A stretch of DNA of 64,000 nucleotides from contig CP137674.1 in the NCBI GenBank assembly GCA_037976565.1, positions 34,757,941-34,821,940 on the forward strand, read 5' to 3'. The notes under the pieces are model-generated. The model searched no databases. It was not told the origin of the DNA and saw only the letters and a list, made by a program, of their open reading frames with translations. The DNA is from Mesocentrotus franciscanus. Its lineage: Eukaryota > Echinodermata > Echinoidea > Camarodonta > Strongylocentrotidae. The first letter of the stretch is position 1, and the number at the start of each line of letters is the position of its first letter. Shown here one piece after another: positions 1 through 11,781 of the stretch. A program made the position numbers and the translations under genes.

Positions 1-190
1 ATTTCAGGTCTGCATATTCTTAGTCAATATTCACTTCAAAATGCTGATTAGATTCAGAGGATTTCAATTTGGGAGCCTGCTAATGGGCCACCCTGCCTAT
101 AAATAATGTCCCTACCTCAATTTTTCATCATATTGAATTGCGTAATGCAGGCGAGACCGCCGAGAGCGTTTCACTTGTTAACTGGTTTTG

Positions 191-289
191 TTTCATACAT
201 ATTCAAATGACAGAAAACAAAGAGAGAAATCAATACCTATTTCAAATTGGTTGTTTTCATACATATTCAAATAATGGAAACAAAGAGAG
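191..289. repeat. 64-bp local tandem duplication
   Basis: A 35-36 bp segment beginning TTTCATACATATTCAAAT and ending in AAACAAAGAGAG occurs at 191-226 and again at 255-289 with a few differences. This is a simple local duplication. The rest of 1-739 shows no gene, splice-supported exon or recognisable element. Confidence 0.75.
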
Positions 290-739
290 CTGAGCCGGGC
301 GATGTTTGGGGTAGTTTAGCTAGCCCTCATATCCCCAGTGAGTAGATTACTATATAACCAGCATCAAAGCTCTATACGAGACAATGAACCAGGAGGTTTG
401 TATGGAAATTAGTTTGAAACCCTATCTTGGGCAAAGACCTTAATATGAAAATAATATCTAGTCCTTGGAGTACTAATCCTGTAATGCAAGAACAAAAACA
501 CTCATCAAATATTTAAAACCAGGAAGGATCGAGTGGAAGCTATCATCTCCCGGCTGATGCTACATCATGACAAATAGAGAATGATGGATGATTTCAGTCT
601 CATTTCTTCTCTGTTCTCTACATCCCTCCTTCCAATGGATCACCCTCTACTCTCTTCATCTTCCAAACGTGTTGAAGTTTTGAAAATTTGTTTTCTCAAA
701 GTGACTTAGAGCTTGTGACCCTGTCTTGATTTGTGAGAC

Positions 740-892
740 CTGGGCCCTGTTTTTATCAAACTTGTCATCAATAACAAGTTACAATAACTATTATAAGCTA
801 CTGAAATCATGGTGTTTGATTGGCTAAGAGCAGATTTGTCATAGAACTTTAGCATTTGTTATTGAGAACAAGTTTTATGAAACAGGGCCCAG
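740..892. mobile_element. Short MITE with GGGCCC-type terminal inverted repeats
   Basis: The left end CTGGGCCCTGTTT followed by ATCAAACTTGT is mirrored at the right end by the reverse complement of CTGGGCCCTGTTTCATAAAA (arms of about 35 bp, few mismatches). The interior is only about 80 bp and non-coding, so this is a non-autonomous inverted-repeat element. A similar terminus (GGG, then CC, then TTTCACAAA, then a CTTGTCAT-like block) is seen at 52643-52792. No convincing target-site duplication is visible, so the superfamily is unassigned. Confidence 0.75.
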
Positions 893-968
893 ATTGTATC
901 CATCTAGTCCTGCAGGGTCTCTTTATTCAGTACTCCTTATAACAAACTCTTTTCGATGCTTTAATTAC

Positions 969-990
969 TTCTCTCTCTCTCTCTCTCTCT
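969..990. repeat. (CT)n microsatellite
   Basis: Eleven uninterrupted CT dinucleotides. From here to 2330 no coding exon, RNA gene or mobile element could be recognised. Confidence 0.9.
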
Positions 991-2330
991 GTCTGATTGA
1001 TAGATGGCTGTATAGCTTGAGATTACAATTTTATTGAGAGCAACACCAATATCTTCATGTGTGAATTATTAGCCTTGTAGACTATGAAACTCTTCACTAC
1101 AACCACAGCTCATGTTCTTAACCACAAATATCTTTTTAGTGGAGACAAAATGAAACATTTGACAAGAAAGATTATTGGTAGTTGTAATCTACCACAGCAT
1201 AGTGGTCGGGATACATACAGTCTCTAGCCCTTGCAGGTAATTTGTAATTGAGCCATTTTACAGGTTCTTGTGATTTCCCTGGGTTCCAATAAATTCACTG
1301 TCCTCTCTCCTTTCTTCAGACGATTACAGACTCAAGACTCTTTCTTTGTAAGGAACAAAACACTTGAACATGTTCATGTTAGAATCAATGCATGTTTACA
1401 ACATGAATGGATATTCGATTCTGGCATTGTGCCTTCCTCAAACCCTCACTCACTTTTTATCTGAAGCGGGAGTAAGAAAAGTTCATTGCCCAACATGACA
1501 TTTTACAAGGCTTCTGTCAAATCACGACTTTGCTTAGCACCGTGCCTGCGTGCTGCGTAGTATTTGGGAGTAGGTCTATATTGTGAAAGATATGTTACAT
1601 GCGGGCCTTATACAATCATAAGATGTCAGTTTAAATGATGTCCATCATGGTGCCTAAAAATCAATTCTGTCTGCTGATCAAGAGCTAGAAAATGTCTGTT
1701 ACAACATGTACTTTGATAGGATTCAACAAATTTCTTGATCTTTCGGAAGTTTTTAAAAACAAGATTTTACTTTTAAGTCATTCATATCTATTAAAGCAAT
1801 CTGATCATGATAATTAAACCAATAAGGGCCACTGAAGGGGGCCTTTCTGAACAGGTTCTACAACACATTCTTCCTAGAGCTGTAGAGGAAGACATTATAG
1901 GTGACCACTATAGACAGGTGGTCTTCATGAAGGACTCTATGAAAGGTTTGACTGTACCAACTTCTCATTAAAGAGCAAGTTATGATCACCATGCTGTACA
2001 AAGGGCATAAAGCATCAAGGTATATCATGTTGGTATCACAGCCAATATTGTACCCATAAAGATAAGTGGATACCTCTTGTATCTTGTCTGCGTCTTCTCA
2101 AAACATTGCTCTTCCTGTCTGTTATTGACACAGGATGAATACTCATATTACAAGTACTAAAAGCTGAAATCAATCTGCTAATTAATTAGCAAAGCTTGAG
2201 TCATGAGAATCACACTCTTAGTCCTCTGTACCTACATCATCATTACTGAACAGTGCTGCCAGACATATCTATGAAAATAAGGGTGTGAATACCAGTATGC
2301 ATATATACAATCCATTTATATTTTGAAACA

Positions 2331-2433
2331 GAAAAGAATGAGAGAGAGAGGGGGAAGATGGGTAGAGAGAGGGGAAGGGACAGAGGGAGGGAGGGAAGGA
2401 AGGAGGGGGAAAGAGAGAGAAAAAAAGAAAGAG

Positions 2434-2472
<39 letters not shown>

Positions 2473-2511
2473 AAAGAGACTGAGAGAAAGAGAGAGTGGG
2501 AGGCTATGAGA
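2331..2511. repeat. GA-rich low-complexity tract
   Basis: A degenerate purine tract of GA, GGA and AAAG with a pure (GA)n core near 2437-2467. The short open frames across it are composed of R/E/K or S/L/F repeats and are artefacts of composition. Confidence 0.9.
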
Positions 2512-2548
2512 CAAGTCAGTTTACAACATTAGAAATTTGATTACAGAG

Positions 2549-2796
2549 AAATGAAAATAAAATGAAATGAAAATAAAATGAAATGGAAATAAAATGAAAT
2601 GGAAATAAAAATGAAATGGAAATAAAAATGAAATGGAAATAAAAATGAAATGGAAATAAAATGAAATGGAAATAAAATGAAATGGAAATAAAAATGAAAT
2701 GGAAATAAAATGAAATGGAAATAAAATGAAATGGAAATAAAATGAAATGGAAATAAAATGAAATGGAAATAAAAATGAAATGGAAATAAAAATGAA
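2549..2796. repeat. 16/17-bp minisatellite (GAAATGGAAATAAAAT)
   Basis: About 15 head-to-tail copies of GAAATGGAAATAAA(A)AT. Units differ mainly by one extra A, giving alternating 16- and 17-bp periods. The minus-strand F/I/S/H-rich frame is an artefact. It ends abruptly into unique sequence at about 2797. Confidence 0.92.
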
Positions 2797-3097
2797 TTCT
2801 AAACAAAAGAAGTGTAAAAGCTCCTGAGCTAATTAGAGGTCACGGGTTAATTTTGTTTATGTCATGATTTGCACAAAGAATCTGATAGTTCCTTCTCGCT
2901 GAAATGACAACTTATTTTACATAGGAAATCAAGTTAAACAACTCAGGTCAAGCTGCATTCTACAAGGAAAAACAATTGTGAGTCAGCAAGAATAGATTGC
3001 AGTTACACTGTCACACAATACAATAATAATTGTATGTCTTTTTTAAAACTTCTGTAACTGCACATTATTATGCATAATATGAAAAGAAATTATTTGT

Positions 3098-3185
3098 GAG
3101 GAAGCTTAATGGCTCAGAGATAGGGTAGAGCAGCGGTCTTGCATAACTGGGAGGTTTGGGTTCAAAACTCTTATCAGATAAAGAT
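3098..3185 (+). mobile_element. tRNA-derived SINE head (fragment)
   Basis: The segment carries TGGCTCAGAGATAGGGTAGAGC, close to a pol III A box and D-arm, and about 40 bp later GGTTTGGGTTCAAAACTC, a good B box/T-arm. The order and spacing are those of a tRNA-like SINE head, related to the reverse-strand copy at 53195-53370. No acceptor stem closes and no intact tRNA can be folded by eye, so it is not called a tRNA gene. Confidence 0.6.
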
Positions 3186-4190
3186 TATGTACATTTATTT
3201 TCTTTAAGTGACCTTATTTTCTTATTTTTGTGATGATATGCATTATGTTTACAAATTTTAAGCATTAAAATTGAGTTGTCTGCTGTAAATTTGTGTTCAT
3301 TTGTTATTTTCAATGTTATAAATTTATAATGTGTGATGCATCTTTGTGTTACTTTGTTCATTTTTTCCTTCAAATAAAGGATAAATAGATTACAGAATAG
3401 ATGAAGACCAAATATGTATTTTACTCTTTGACAAATTATTGTTCAACTTTGAATATCTACAGGAGACATAAATGAAAAAAGACATCATCAAATATGTCTG
3501 GCTTGGATTTGGATACTTGACAGTGCATCTTTTATGCACTCTAAACCCAAGGTTAGCATAGTGTATGCGTAGAATATCATTCAACAAGGAAGTAAAACAT
3601 ATATATATACTTCCCATCATATTATTAAGTACATGGAGCTTTGAATACAAGGAATTATCTTTCCAGGTTCACTCAATATCTACATGACACTAACACTTTG
3701 CTACTCAAGAGGTAGTGTGTGCTTACTGAAAGACACTGCTCTATACTAACCAGAGGAAGATAAGGACTTAAGATTGCAGAGTTTCTGAAAGTGAAAGCAA
3801 CAGAAACAAAAGGAAAACAATTAGTAAGAGTAGTTGTGCTTTCTTATGTGGGTTTAGTGGTATTAAATTAATCATAAATATAAAAGCTGATTTAGTTCAC
3901 ACAAAAGCATTATGATTTAAGGGTACATGAGGTCATAGCCCCCCCCCCAAGTCTTCATATTTATTCATTGTATAGCCATTACATCTGTATATTATGTTAT
4001 AAACATTCCCCTTTTATTTGTTAAAAGTGGGGTACAATATATAAATCAATCACAATTATAGTGACCAGGGCGATGGTTATTGCCCCCCCCCCCTCCTCCT
4101 GCACATACACTTTTTTTTTTATCCCTTGCCAAATAGAACATGTACTTTTCACAGAGTGGCTTGATTTTTATTACAATGTACATTGTAGAT
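3186..4190. other. No recognisable gene; two poly-C runs
   Basis: A+T-rich sequence with C homopolymers near 3942-3950 and 4083-4092. The open frames here lack splice sites, known motifs or plausible composition. Confidence 0.6.
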
Positions 4191-4194
4191 CAGG

Positions 4195-4237
<43 letters not shown>

Positions 4238-4275
4238 AGAGAGAGAAAGAGAAAAAGAGAGAGAGAGAGAGAGAG
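4195..4275. repeat. (GA)n microsatellite
   Basis: An almost pure GA tract of about 80 bp interrupted by GGGAGGGA and AAAGAGAAAAA. Confidence 0.92.
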
Positions 4276-4387
4276 CATTACCAGGGTTTTCTTATTTCCT
4301 TGAAATGTTATATGTACAATGATTAGCAGATTTAATATCATGCAATAATAACATTCTTGTAGTCATATTTATACTTTACAATCCAAT

Positions 4388-4678
4388 CGTCGCCTGGCTG
4401 GCAGAAGGGCGTTAGCTCGAATTTCAGGTAAAAAATGAAGCACTAAGCAGAAGGGCGTTAGTACTAAATCGCCTCAAACTTTTATAAAACTGACTTATTT
4501 TCCAAAAAAAAATTGTGACCGTGTTCTACTAAAACATTTCTATTAGTCTTTGAAGTTTTACACCAATTTTCAGGACGGAAAGCAGTTTAAATAGAAAACA
4601 AATCTTTAAATGCGAATAATTCAAAAAGTAATTTTTGAGTCGCTCGGGCGCAAACGTCCTTCTGCCAGGCGGGCGACG
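4388..4678. mobile_element. 291-bp MITE with CGTCGCC ends and AGAAGGGC motif
   Basis: The left end CGTCGCCTGGCTGGCAGAAG and the reverse complement of the right end, CGTCGCCCGCCTGGCAGAAG, match over about 25-30 bp. A second copy of GCAGAAGGGCGTTAG lies inside the left end at about 4447. The interior is A+T-rich and non-coding. The subterminal AGAAGGGC(A/G)TTA word recurs in several fold-back elements of this window (10011-10080, 10309-10392, 31014-31110, 33231 onward). No clear target duplication was found. Confidence 0.8.
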
Positions 4679-5731
4679 CTCTGTTTCCTTCATCGTCATT
4701 GTGTAGAATGAAAAGGCACAAAAATAATGTGAAATCTTTTATTTGTTCTTTGTCTGATATATTTCAGACTAGTGAAGAGAATCCTAGAGATGAGGGGAGC
4801 TCTTCTTAAACAATCCCATATTGTATCTAAATTATGGCATATGACAAATTGTATTCTTACATCAAAATACATCTATATACTAGTAACCAATGTATTCCTT
4901 GTTTGATGATCAGCATGGGATAGTAGATATAATCAAATATTCTTCAAAAGACAATGGACATTAGGGTTAAGGAGGGTTAGTGGCAGTCAATCCCCGAGAT
5001 AATTACCAGGTCATCTAATATGAACAGAAGGACAAGGCTTGTCACAGAATACTGCTGGCAATCACCTGCGGGACAGAACTAGATTTTGGAATTTAAATGT
5101 AGCGAGAGAGACGCGATGGGGTTGCTCTCAGCATGGTGACATGATGAAGGGCAGTCAGACACTGTCGTTTGCTATTTTAAGCTTGAAAGCATCTAGGACA
5201 GAGACTGGGTGATACAAGGAAGCATCTAATGGCCTTATATCTCTCAGAGACATTAACCTTTAGAATGGGCAGCTCTCTAATAAAAACACCCTTCTCTGTT
5301 GTCCTTTCATATACTGTTATCCTTTCTCCTAATGTGTAATAATGCTATGCCTGTTAAATTGAACCATGTTTCCATGTGAATAAAGATAGAAATAGCAGTA
5401 ATATAACCTTATCTACCTTAGAAGAAATAATTCAATGTATTAAACATTTAAAAACCCTTTTCTTGGCATAATATAATTTTGCAATAATCTGTTCTAATTT
5501 ACAACAGAACTTTGAAGAAAGAAAAAAAATGATGGGAGGGGGAAGTAAGATATCTTTCTACTTACAGCAGTATTGGAATGTGCCTTTTTGGTTACTACAT
5601 TTTGTTGATGTTTAAAATATTATTATAGTGAACTTTAAGATTTGGGGGATTGTCAACTGGACTTCCAAAAATTTCAATGATCTTTGGTTGTCAGGAGTCT
5701 TCCCTATAGCTTTGATTACACCTTGACTGCA
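4679..5731. other. No recognisable gene
   Basis: A+T-rich sequence with no splice-supported exon, RNA gene or repeat that could be identified. Confidence 0.5.
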
Positions 5732-6870
5732 TTTAACCCATTGCCTGTTGGAACCGGGTGATCTCTGTATAAAGCCTATGGGAATGAGAGCATTCAGTAG
5801 TCAATGGTTTAACCCATTGCCTACTGGGACCGGGTGATCTCTGTATAAAGCCTATGGGGATGAGAGCATTCAGTAGTCAATGGTTTAACCCATTGCCTAC
5901 TGGAACCGGGTGATCTCTGTATAAAGCCTATGGGAATGAGAGCATTCAGTAGTCAATGGTTTAACCCATTGCCTACTGGAACCGGGTGATCTCTGTATAA
6001 AGCCTATGGGAATGAGAGAATTCAGTAGTCAATGGTTTAACCCATTGCCTACTGGAACCGGGTGATCTCTGTATAAAGCCTATGGGAATGAGAGCATTCA
6101 GTAGTCAATGGTTTAACCCATTGCCTACTGGAACCGGGTGATCTCTGTATAAAGCCTATGGGAATGAGAGCATTCAGTAGTCAATGGTTTAACCCATCGC
6201 CTACTGGAACCGGGTGATCTCTGTATAAAGCCTATGGGAATGAGAGCATTCAGTAGTCGATGGTTTAACCCATTGCCTACTGGAACCGGGTGATCTCTGT
6301 ATAAAGCCTATGGGAATGAGAGCATTCAGTAGTCAATGGTTTAACCCATTGCCTACTGGAACCGGGTGATCTCTGTATAAAGCCTATGGGAATGAGAGAA
6401 TTCAGTAGTCGATGGTTTAACCCATTGCCTACTGGTACCGGGTGGTCTCTGTATAAAGCCTATGGGAATGAGAGAATTCAGTAGTCAATGGTTTAACCCA
6501 TTGCCTACTGGGACCGGATGGTCTCTGTATAAAGCCTATGGGAATGAGAGCATTCAGTAGTCAATGGTTTAACCCATTACCTGCTGAAACCGGGTGATCT
6601 CTGTATAAAGCCTATGGGAATGAGAGAATTCAGTAGTCAATGGTTTAACCCATTGCCTACTGGGACCAGGTGATCTCTGTATAAAGCCTATGGGAATGAG
6701 AGAATTCAGTAGTCAATGGTTTAACCCATTGCCTACTGGAACCGGGTGATCTCTGTATAAAGCCTATGGGAATGAGAGATTTCAGTAGTCAATGGTTTAA
6801 CTCCTTGCCTACTGGAACCGGGTGATCTCTGTATAAAGCCTATGGGAATGAGAGAATTCAGTAGTCAAGG
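5732..6870. repeat. 76-bp satellite, 15 tandem copies
   Basis: Fifteen head-to-tail copies of a 76-bp unit beginning TTTAACCCATTGCCTACTGG and containing ACCGGGTGATCTCTG, TATAAAGCCTATGGGAATG and TTCAGTAGTCAATGG. Unit starts fall exactly every 76 bp (5732, 5808 ... 6796). Copies differ at a few sites, for example GAGAGCATT or GAGAGAATT. At each junction TTCAGTAGTCAATGG and CCATTGCCTACTGGA form an imperfect inverted repeat around TTTAAC, so each unit could extrude a hairpin. There is no coding content. Confidence 0.97.
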
Positions 6871-8090
6871 GGTCGAACATTCTGTAACATTTGTTCCTGA
6901 CCTCAAAATAATTTGTGAAAGACTTCCCTAAAACTAGATGAGTAATAGAGGAAAAAAACAACTGCACAGAATATATGTATTTTCAATTCTTAATATATGT
7001 TTCATCTATCTTTTGTTCAAAATCCTTAGCCTTAAAATATTTATTGTATTCATTTTTTTCTAATTTTCTAAGAAATACCATGAATATTAAGAGAAAATAG
7101 CACCAAAACAAAATTTGCAGATGAAAAACTACCAGGGCAACACCAATCTATGGGTTCCGTTCATCACATCATAATCACCCATAAGATTAAGAAGGGATTA
7201 TCTGGGGTGTCATAATCCTTCCTAAGGGCAATTACAAAGGACCAATACAGTGAACTCTTATGGTCTATACTCTAATAATCACTGGCTGCCAACAAGAACG
7301 CCTTTATAGTGCCATTGATAATACATAGCTCTTAGAGCCTTTCTGCATGCAACCAATGTATTATGTGACATGAAACCCTTTATTGATCTTCTAACTTACT
7401 AATATGACATTCAGCATTCAAGGGTGTGAAGATGTAAGATAGTTAATGAGATTTACGAGTCTCCGGCGTTCATGAAGCCAAGCTTTGATTTAATCATAGC
7501 GATATAATTAGTTATCATGCTTGGAGTTTATGCATATTGTTTCCAGATTGAAGCCATACTGGATGCCACTCAGTAAACAATCTCATCTCATGAGCAAATA
7601 ATAATGATCATAAACAAATAACAAGACTAATTGCTTTATTGGGCTTCAATATAAATACTATTGTCCATCAGCAATATCAAAAATATGTGTTACTTTCAAC
7701 ATTTATGTCAAAGTACCACCATCGTTTTTCTCTCACATTCTTCTAAAGAAGATTATAATTGGCATGAACAATGCCCCTTCTAAGCTTTGCATTTTAAATA
7801 ACCACAATGACATTTTGTAAATGGGAATTTCCCTGTACAATCATGTACCTGTTGATCTACAAGAGAGTAGCAGTAGAGTATCAATATTATATTCCTTGTA
7901 GTACGTTTATGCTTCATATTACGCAGAAGGAATTAAAGTATTGCATTTATCTTTCCATAATGATCCTCTTCATGCAATTGTAAAAGGTGAAAAGTATTAG
8001 GAATTATGTTGTATCTGATGTGGAAGTACTGAATCCGTATATGGAACATGAATCATTTTGCAAGTTTAATTGACCCTACCGCAAATACGA
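6871..8090. other. No recognisable gene
   Basis: A+T-rich non-coding sequence. No repeat family shared with the rest of the window was recognised. Confidence 0.5.
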
Positions 8091-8094
8091 TGTT

Positions 8095-8186
8095 CGACAG
8101 TAGATGGCGCCCTTCCTTCAACACTGCGCAGGTCAGCACATGCGCAGATACGATAGTGGGGAAGAAAATAAGACAAAGTTTCTTCC
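8095..8186. promoter_or_regulatory. Promoter- or insulator-like motif cluster
   Basis: Several GC-containing factor motifs sit together in A+T-rich DNA. CAGTAGATGGCGC (about 8097-8109) fits the CTCF core and also contains a YY1-like AGATGGCG. CTGCGCA and TGCGCAG (8124-8130 and 8141-8147) form a 7-bp inverted pair of NRF1-like half-sites. CCGGAAG on the minus strand (near 8181) is an ETS core. A second weak CTCF-like match on the minus strand lies inside the exon at about 8384. Motif matches alone do not prove function. Confidence 0.35.
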
Positions 8187-8238
8187 GGCTTCCATAGAAA
8201 ATGTACAGCAGTGTCAACTAATTCCTTATCTTACTAAA

Positions 8239-8453
8239 CTATTGTTCAGGTTTCATAAATTCCCCCGATGATTTGATGAGATTTATGTAGGCACCATCAT
8301 AATCTATTACTTTTAGTTTATTGGTTTTCGAAACTATCATTTCTATATGGGAAGTGCCTTTGCCAAATATACCCTGGCCAGTGCTGCCCTCTATGGCCAA
8401 ATACTGTAGTTGCGGTAGCGAGAATTGGTGGACAGCCCTCAACGTCAGTCTAA
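8239..8453 (-). CDS. Candidate terminal coding exon, unknown protein
   Basis: On the minus strand a good splice acceptor (pyrimidine tract ending CTTTTTAG) is followed by about 71 open codons and a TAG stop. The peptide has mixed, protein-like composition, including segments LPQLQYLAIEGSTGQGIFG and KLKVIDYDGAYINLI, unlike the low-complexity frames elsewhere. I do not recognise the family. Upstream exons would lie at higher coordinates on the minus strand, but none was identified, and no poly(A) signal is obvious just past the stop. It could be the last exon of a gene, a processed fragment or a chance frame. Confidence 0.4.
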
Positions 8454-8840
8454 AAAGACAATGTAAAGCAGCATAACAGAACAGTTTAAATACAATCATT
8501 TTATCTGTATTTGTCACCTTCTTTTTTCATGTTGTATTTAAGGCACTATTGATGTGTCAGACACTGCTTTATGACACCCTTTACAAAAAAATTCTTACCA
8601 AAAACATGGAATCAATATAAAATCAGGAATAACTATCATTAGTAGGACATGATTATCAAAGAGTTTAAAAATAAAAACAATCTTAGGCAATTTCAAAAGC
8701 CAAGTCCATCACTATTTGAAATATACAATACTTACAATGACATATTACATAATCCAATTATGATTGCTATCAGCAGTACAACAGGGTATTGAATTTACCC
8801 TTGCATTGACTTCTTGAGTGTCTTTGTGATCATGTTTTTA

Positions 8841-9256
8841 GGGTGCGTTCAAACGATTTTTGGAAGCTAGAATTACAAACATGAATCACAAATCAAAACG
8901 CCGATACCAAACATGGTTACTGCGGGAGATTGTTCAAGCGATTTTCCATCAATGCTGATTCTCGCTCATTTCAAGCCCACCCAGGAAGAATAGAAATAGA
9001 TAGCGATAATATATATAATAGATAACAACGTCATAGAATCATGATTGAGATCTCTGTTCGTTCAAGCGAATTTTAGCGACCGTAATTCTGCAGAATCATG
9101 ATACAAAATGCATCTTTTTCAGTGTTTCATGTTTGTGTTTTTAAACACGTTTATTTTTACGACCAACAAAAAATCGCTTAAACGCAACCATGTTTTAAAC
9201 TAAACATCTTTGAAAACCGTGATTCTAGGGTGAAAAGGTGTCGATTAAACGCACCC
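8841..9256. mobile_element. PIF/Harbinger-like MITE with TTA target duplication
   Basis: The element starts GGGTGCGTTCAAACGA and ends with the reverse complement of GGGTGCGTTTAATCGA. Subterminal sequence also matches in inverted orientation (CTAGAATTAC versus CTAGAATCAC). It is flanked on both sides by TTA (8838-8840 and 9257-9259). A 3-bp TWA duplication and G-rich termini are hallmarks of PIF/Harbinger. The 416-bp interior has no open frame, so it is non-autonomous. The superfamily is inferred from the ends only. Confidence 0.8.
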
Positions 9257-9469
9257 TTAGATTACTTGGTAAGCACTATGAACCTTTTACGCATTGCTGA
9301 ATTGTAGGATATGCATGTCATGTAGGGATGTTAGGAGCATCACACACAAGCTACTTAAAACAAATATATTGAATCAACAAGTGGGTGACCTATCCCTTTA
9401 ATTGTCTACTTAAACCAATACCAGATGATGCTAAAAAGTTTTATATTTGTAAAAAAAGATAATTACGTG

Positions 9470-9665
9470 ATAATAATAATAATAATAGTTCGTCCTTATA
9501 TAGCGCATTTCAGGACCGCAGGCCCTCTCAATGCGCTTTACAGATATATATTATTACCCCGGTCATCGGATTCATGCTTACTCGCACACAATGTATGCAC
9601 ATTTTCCACTCCCTGGGGAGCATTCCAGCCAGTCGCCATTTTACAAGCGCAACTTGCTAATCAAA
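9470..9665 (-). mobile_element. SINE 3' part, reverse strand, (TTA)n tail
   Basis: Read on the minus strand it contains GGCTGGAATGCTCCCCAGGG, GACCGGGGTAATAATATAT, CTGTAAAGCGC, GCGCTATATAAGG and a (TTA)n tail. The same blocks occur in the same order in the plus-strand SINE at 14951-15298. The tRNA-like head is missing or diverged, so the copy looks 5'-truncated. The 151-codon frame overlapping it is not a gene. Confidence 0.85.
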
Positions 9666-10010
9666 CCACATTAACTTTTGCATCCTACTTTGAAGTGATT
9701 TTGGCAAGCAATATGGCTGTGCTGTGCAATGGAAAAGGGATTTGGGGAAACGCTTGTGATTGCATATTGATTAGGCATGAATATATTCAGTCAGGGTCGA
9801 CCGAAATACTGCTCACCCACAGCACGAAAAAATCTATATCAAATATGAATATAGATTTATTTCTGTCAAATCATGGATAGAAGAATAATTGGATAGCGAC
9901 TCTTACCAGGTACTCCTTAGCTATTTTGCAAATGTCACGAGGGATTTAATGAAATAAGATGAATATTAAAGCTTTGTCTTTATGGGTCATTACAGGACAT
10001 GTTAGTTTTG

Positions 10011-10080
10011 CTGAGGGCTAGAACGGCATTATGTCATATGACTGAATACAAACTGAATGCCCTTCTGGCTCTCATCAGAT
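10011..10080. mobile_element. Short fold-back element, AGAAGGGCATT family
   Basis: CTGAGGGCTAGAACGGCATT on the left is an imperfect inverted repeat of AATGCCCTTCTGGCTCTCAT on the right. The whole structure is about 70 bp and non-coding, and belongs with the other GCCAGAAGGGCATTAACTC fold-backs in this window. Confidence 0.65.
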
Positions 10081-10308
10081 TATTCTCTTTGTTTTGATGG
10101 GTCATTATGAGGACATCACAACTGATCAAACGAGCACAGCAATGATAGTAATCAGTCGAGAGGCAGATGGGTCTTAAATGAGTGAATGCCCAATGGCTCT
10201 GTACAGGCAGGCAGTATATAGGATATAATGGCTATATCTTACTATCATCTATCTGTTTTATGGGTTATAACTGCATGGACACAATGGCAATTAAATATAT
10301 AATAAATG

Positions 10309-10392
10309 ATATCGTCTGCTGAGTGGCAGAAGGGCATTAACTCTGTGTTAAAGTGTATGAGTTAACCCCCTTCTGCCTCCAAACAGATGATA
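10309..10392. mobile_element. 84-bp fold-back element, AGAAGGGCATTAACTC family
   Basis: Two 35-bp arms (10309-10343 and 10358-10392) match in inverted orientation at 28 of 35 positions, with a 14-bp loop. The outer end reads ATATC(A/G)TCTG and the inner part GGCAGAAGGG followed by TTAACTC. This compact form shows the family's terminal inverted repeat almost without interior. It would fold as a long hairpin if transcribed. Confidence 0.85.
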
Positions 10393-11370
10393 TATGAATT
10401 ATTATTAAGTAAGCTCAGCAACTTTCACTGCTTTCCTGTCAAGTCATTATCTTTTCATATATCATCATCAACCTTCTAACATTGTATATCAAAAGCCAAA
10501 AGGTAATAACCCCTCTATTAATTTACATACAGATGATATCCTCCTTGCACTCGGTAGAGGAAGTTTTGAATGTGTTATACCTGACAATTAAAATCATATG
10601 AATTATAGTTAGAAAGTAAAATTAAAGAACAGGAAGAATGGCATTAAAGCTGTTGAGGCTTCCCTCGGTAAACAGCATAATTACTATTATTATAAAGAAT
10701 GGAATATATAGCATGAGGTTAATAAAAGTAACAACAATAACAAAAACAGAAAATACCACATACTTAGAAAGAAAACAATGTTGATTGATATTGCTTTGAA
10801 ATATCTTCAAATAAAAAAAGATATTCATCATATGCCAACAAACAATGTTTGTACTACAATATTGTGGAGCTAACTTCAAACTATTTTAAAGATAAAGAAG
10901 AGAGCTTGTACAATCAATGTTCATAGAGCATGTGCTACACTATATCCAAGGCAAAGTTAATATATGTAGCATATCTTTGATGAATACACCCTCTGTCCTA
11001 TGTAGGTAGTGCTCGACACCATGAAATCCTACACTTATTTTTGTTAAAAGAAATGTGTAAACTTGCCTCCAGGAATCTTTTGTCACATACATGTACATCA
11101 TTATAGTTCTTACACATCTTGGATAAAGATTGTGATGTTTTCCTTTTTGGTTGATGTTTGACGGCAAACATGAGAGCGAAGAAAGTTGTTCTACACGATG
11201 GTTGTAGTATAGGAGGAGGAGGATCGTGGACTTGTATTCTAACAGTATATTCTGCTTAATTTGATTAGTGCAGTGCTTAGGCCAAGGACTTGTTTGCTTT
11301 CTCTTATGTCAACATGTGAGGAGAATTTCTCACAATTCTCCCTAGAAATGAAGGTAAAGGTATACACGTA
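10393..11370. other. No recognisable gene
   Basis: A+T-rich sequence. Short open frames here lack splice support, homology-like motifs or plausible composition. Confidence 0.5.
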
Positions 11371-11375
11371 AATGG

Positions 11376-11535
11376 AAAAAAGGGAGGGAGAGAGAGCAAA
11401 AGAGGGACAGATGCAGCAAAGAGAACTATAGATGAAGATGCAGAGACAGAGAGGATGCACAGATGGTGGAGAGAGATAGAGAGAGGGGGTAGGGGGTAAG
11501 AGACAAACAGACAGAAGAGGAGAGAGATGGATAAA
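11376..11535. repeat. GA-rich degenerate tract
   Basis: A purine-rich stretch of GGGAGGGAGAGAG, GAGATAGAGAGAG and related words, too degenerate for a clean microsatellite. The S/L/P-rich minus-strand frame is compositional. Confidence 0.75.
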
Positions 11536-11775
11536 GGAGAACATCATATATTCATAATGCCTGATATCCTGATATTTATCATGATAATTTTTTTTGATGC
11601 CCTAGATTATGTCATGTGTCAAAAATGTTGCATTTTCACTAATATTAATGTCTTATTATAAGGCAGTAAGAAATGCATCAGTTGATGACAAGACAGATAA
11701 TAATTGTAGCAGGCAATGTTAAGATAAAGAGATTGAATGAGAAAGAGATAGAGGGAGAGAGGTAGGAGAGGGAAA

Positions 11776-11781
11776 GTGAGT

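Noticed and set aside
5732..6870. CRISPR-like array
   Set aside because: Units are contiguous with no unique spacers, and the context is eukaryotic. It is a satellite.
9425..9880. 151-codon plus-strand frame
   Set aside because: Its first part is the reverse strand of a SINE, including the (TTA)n tail.
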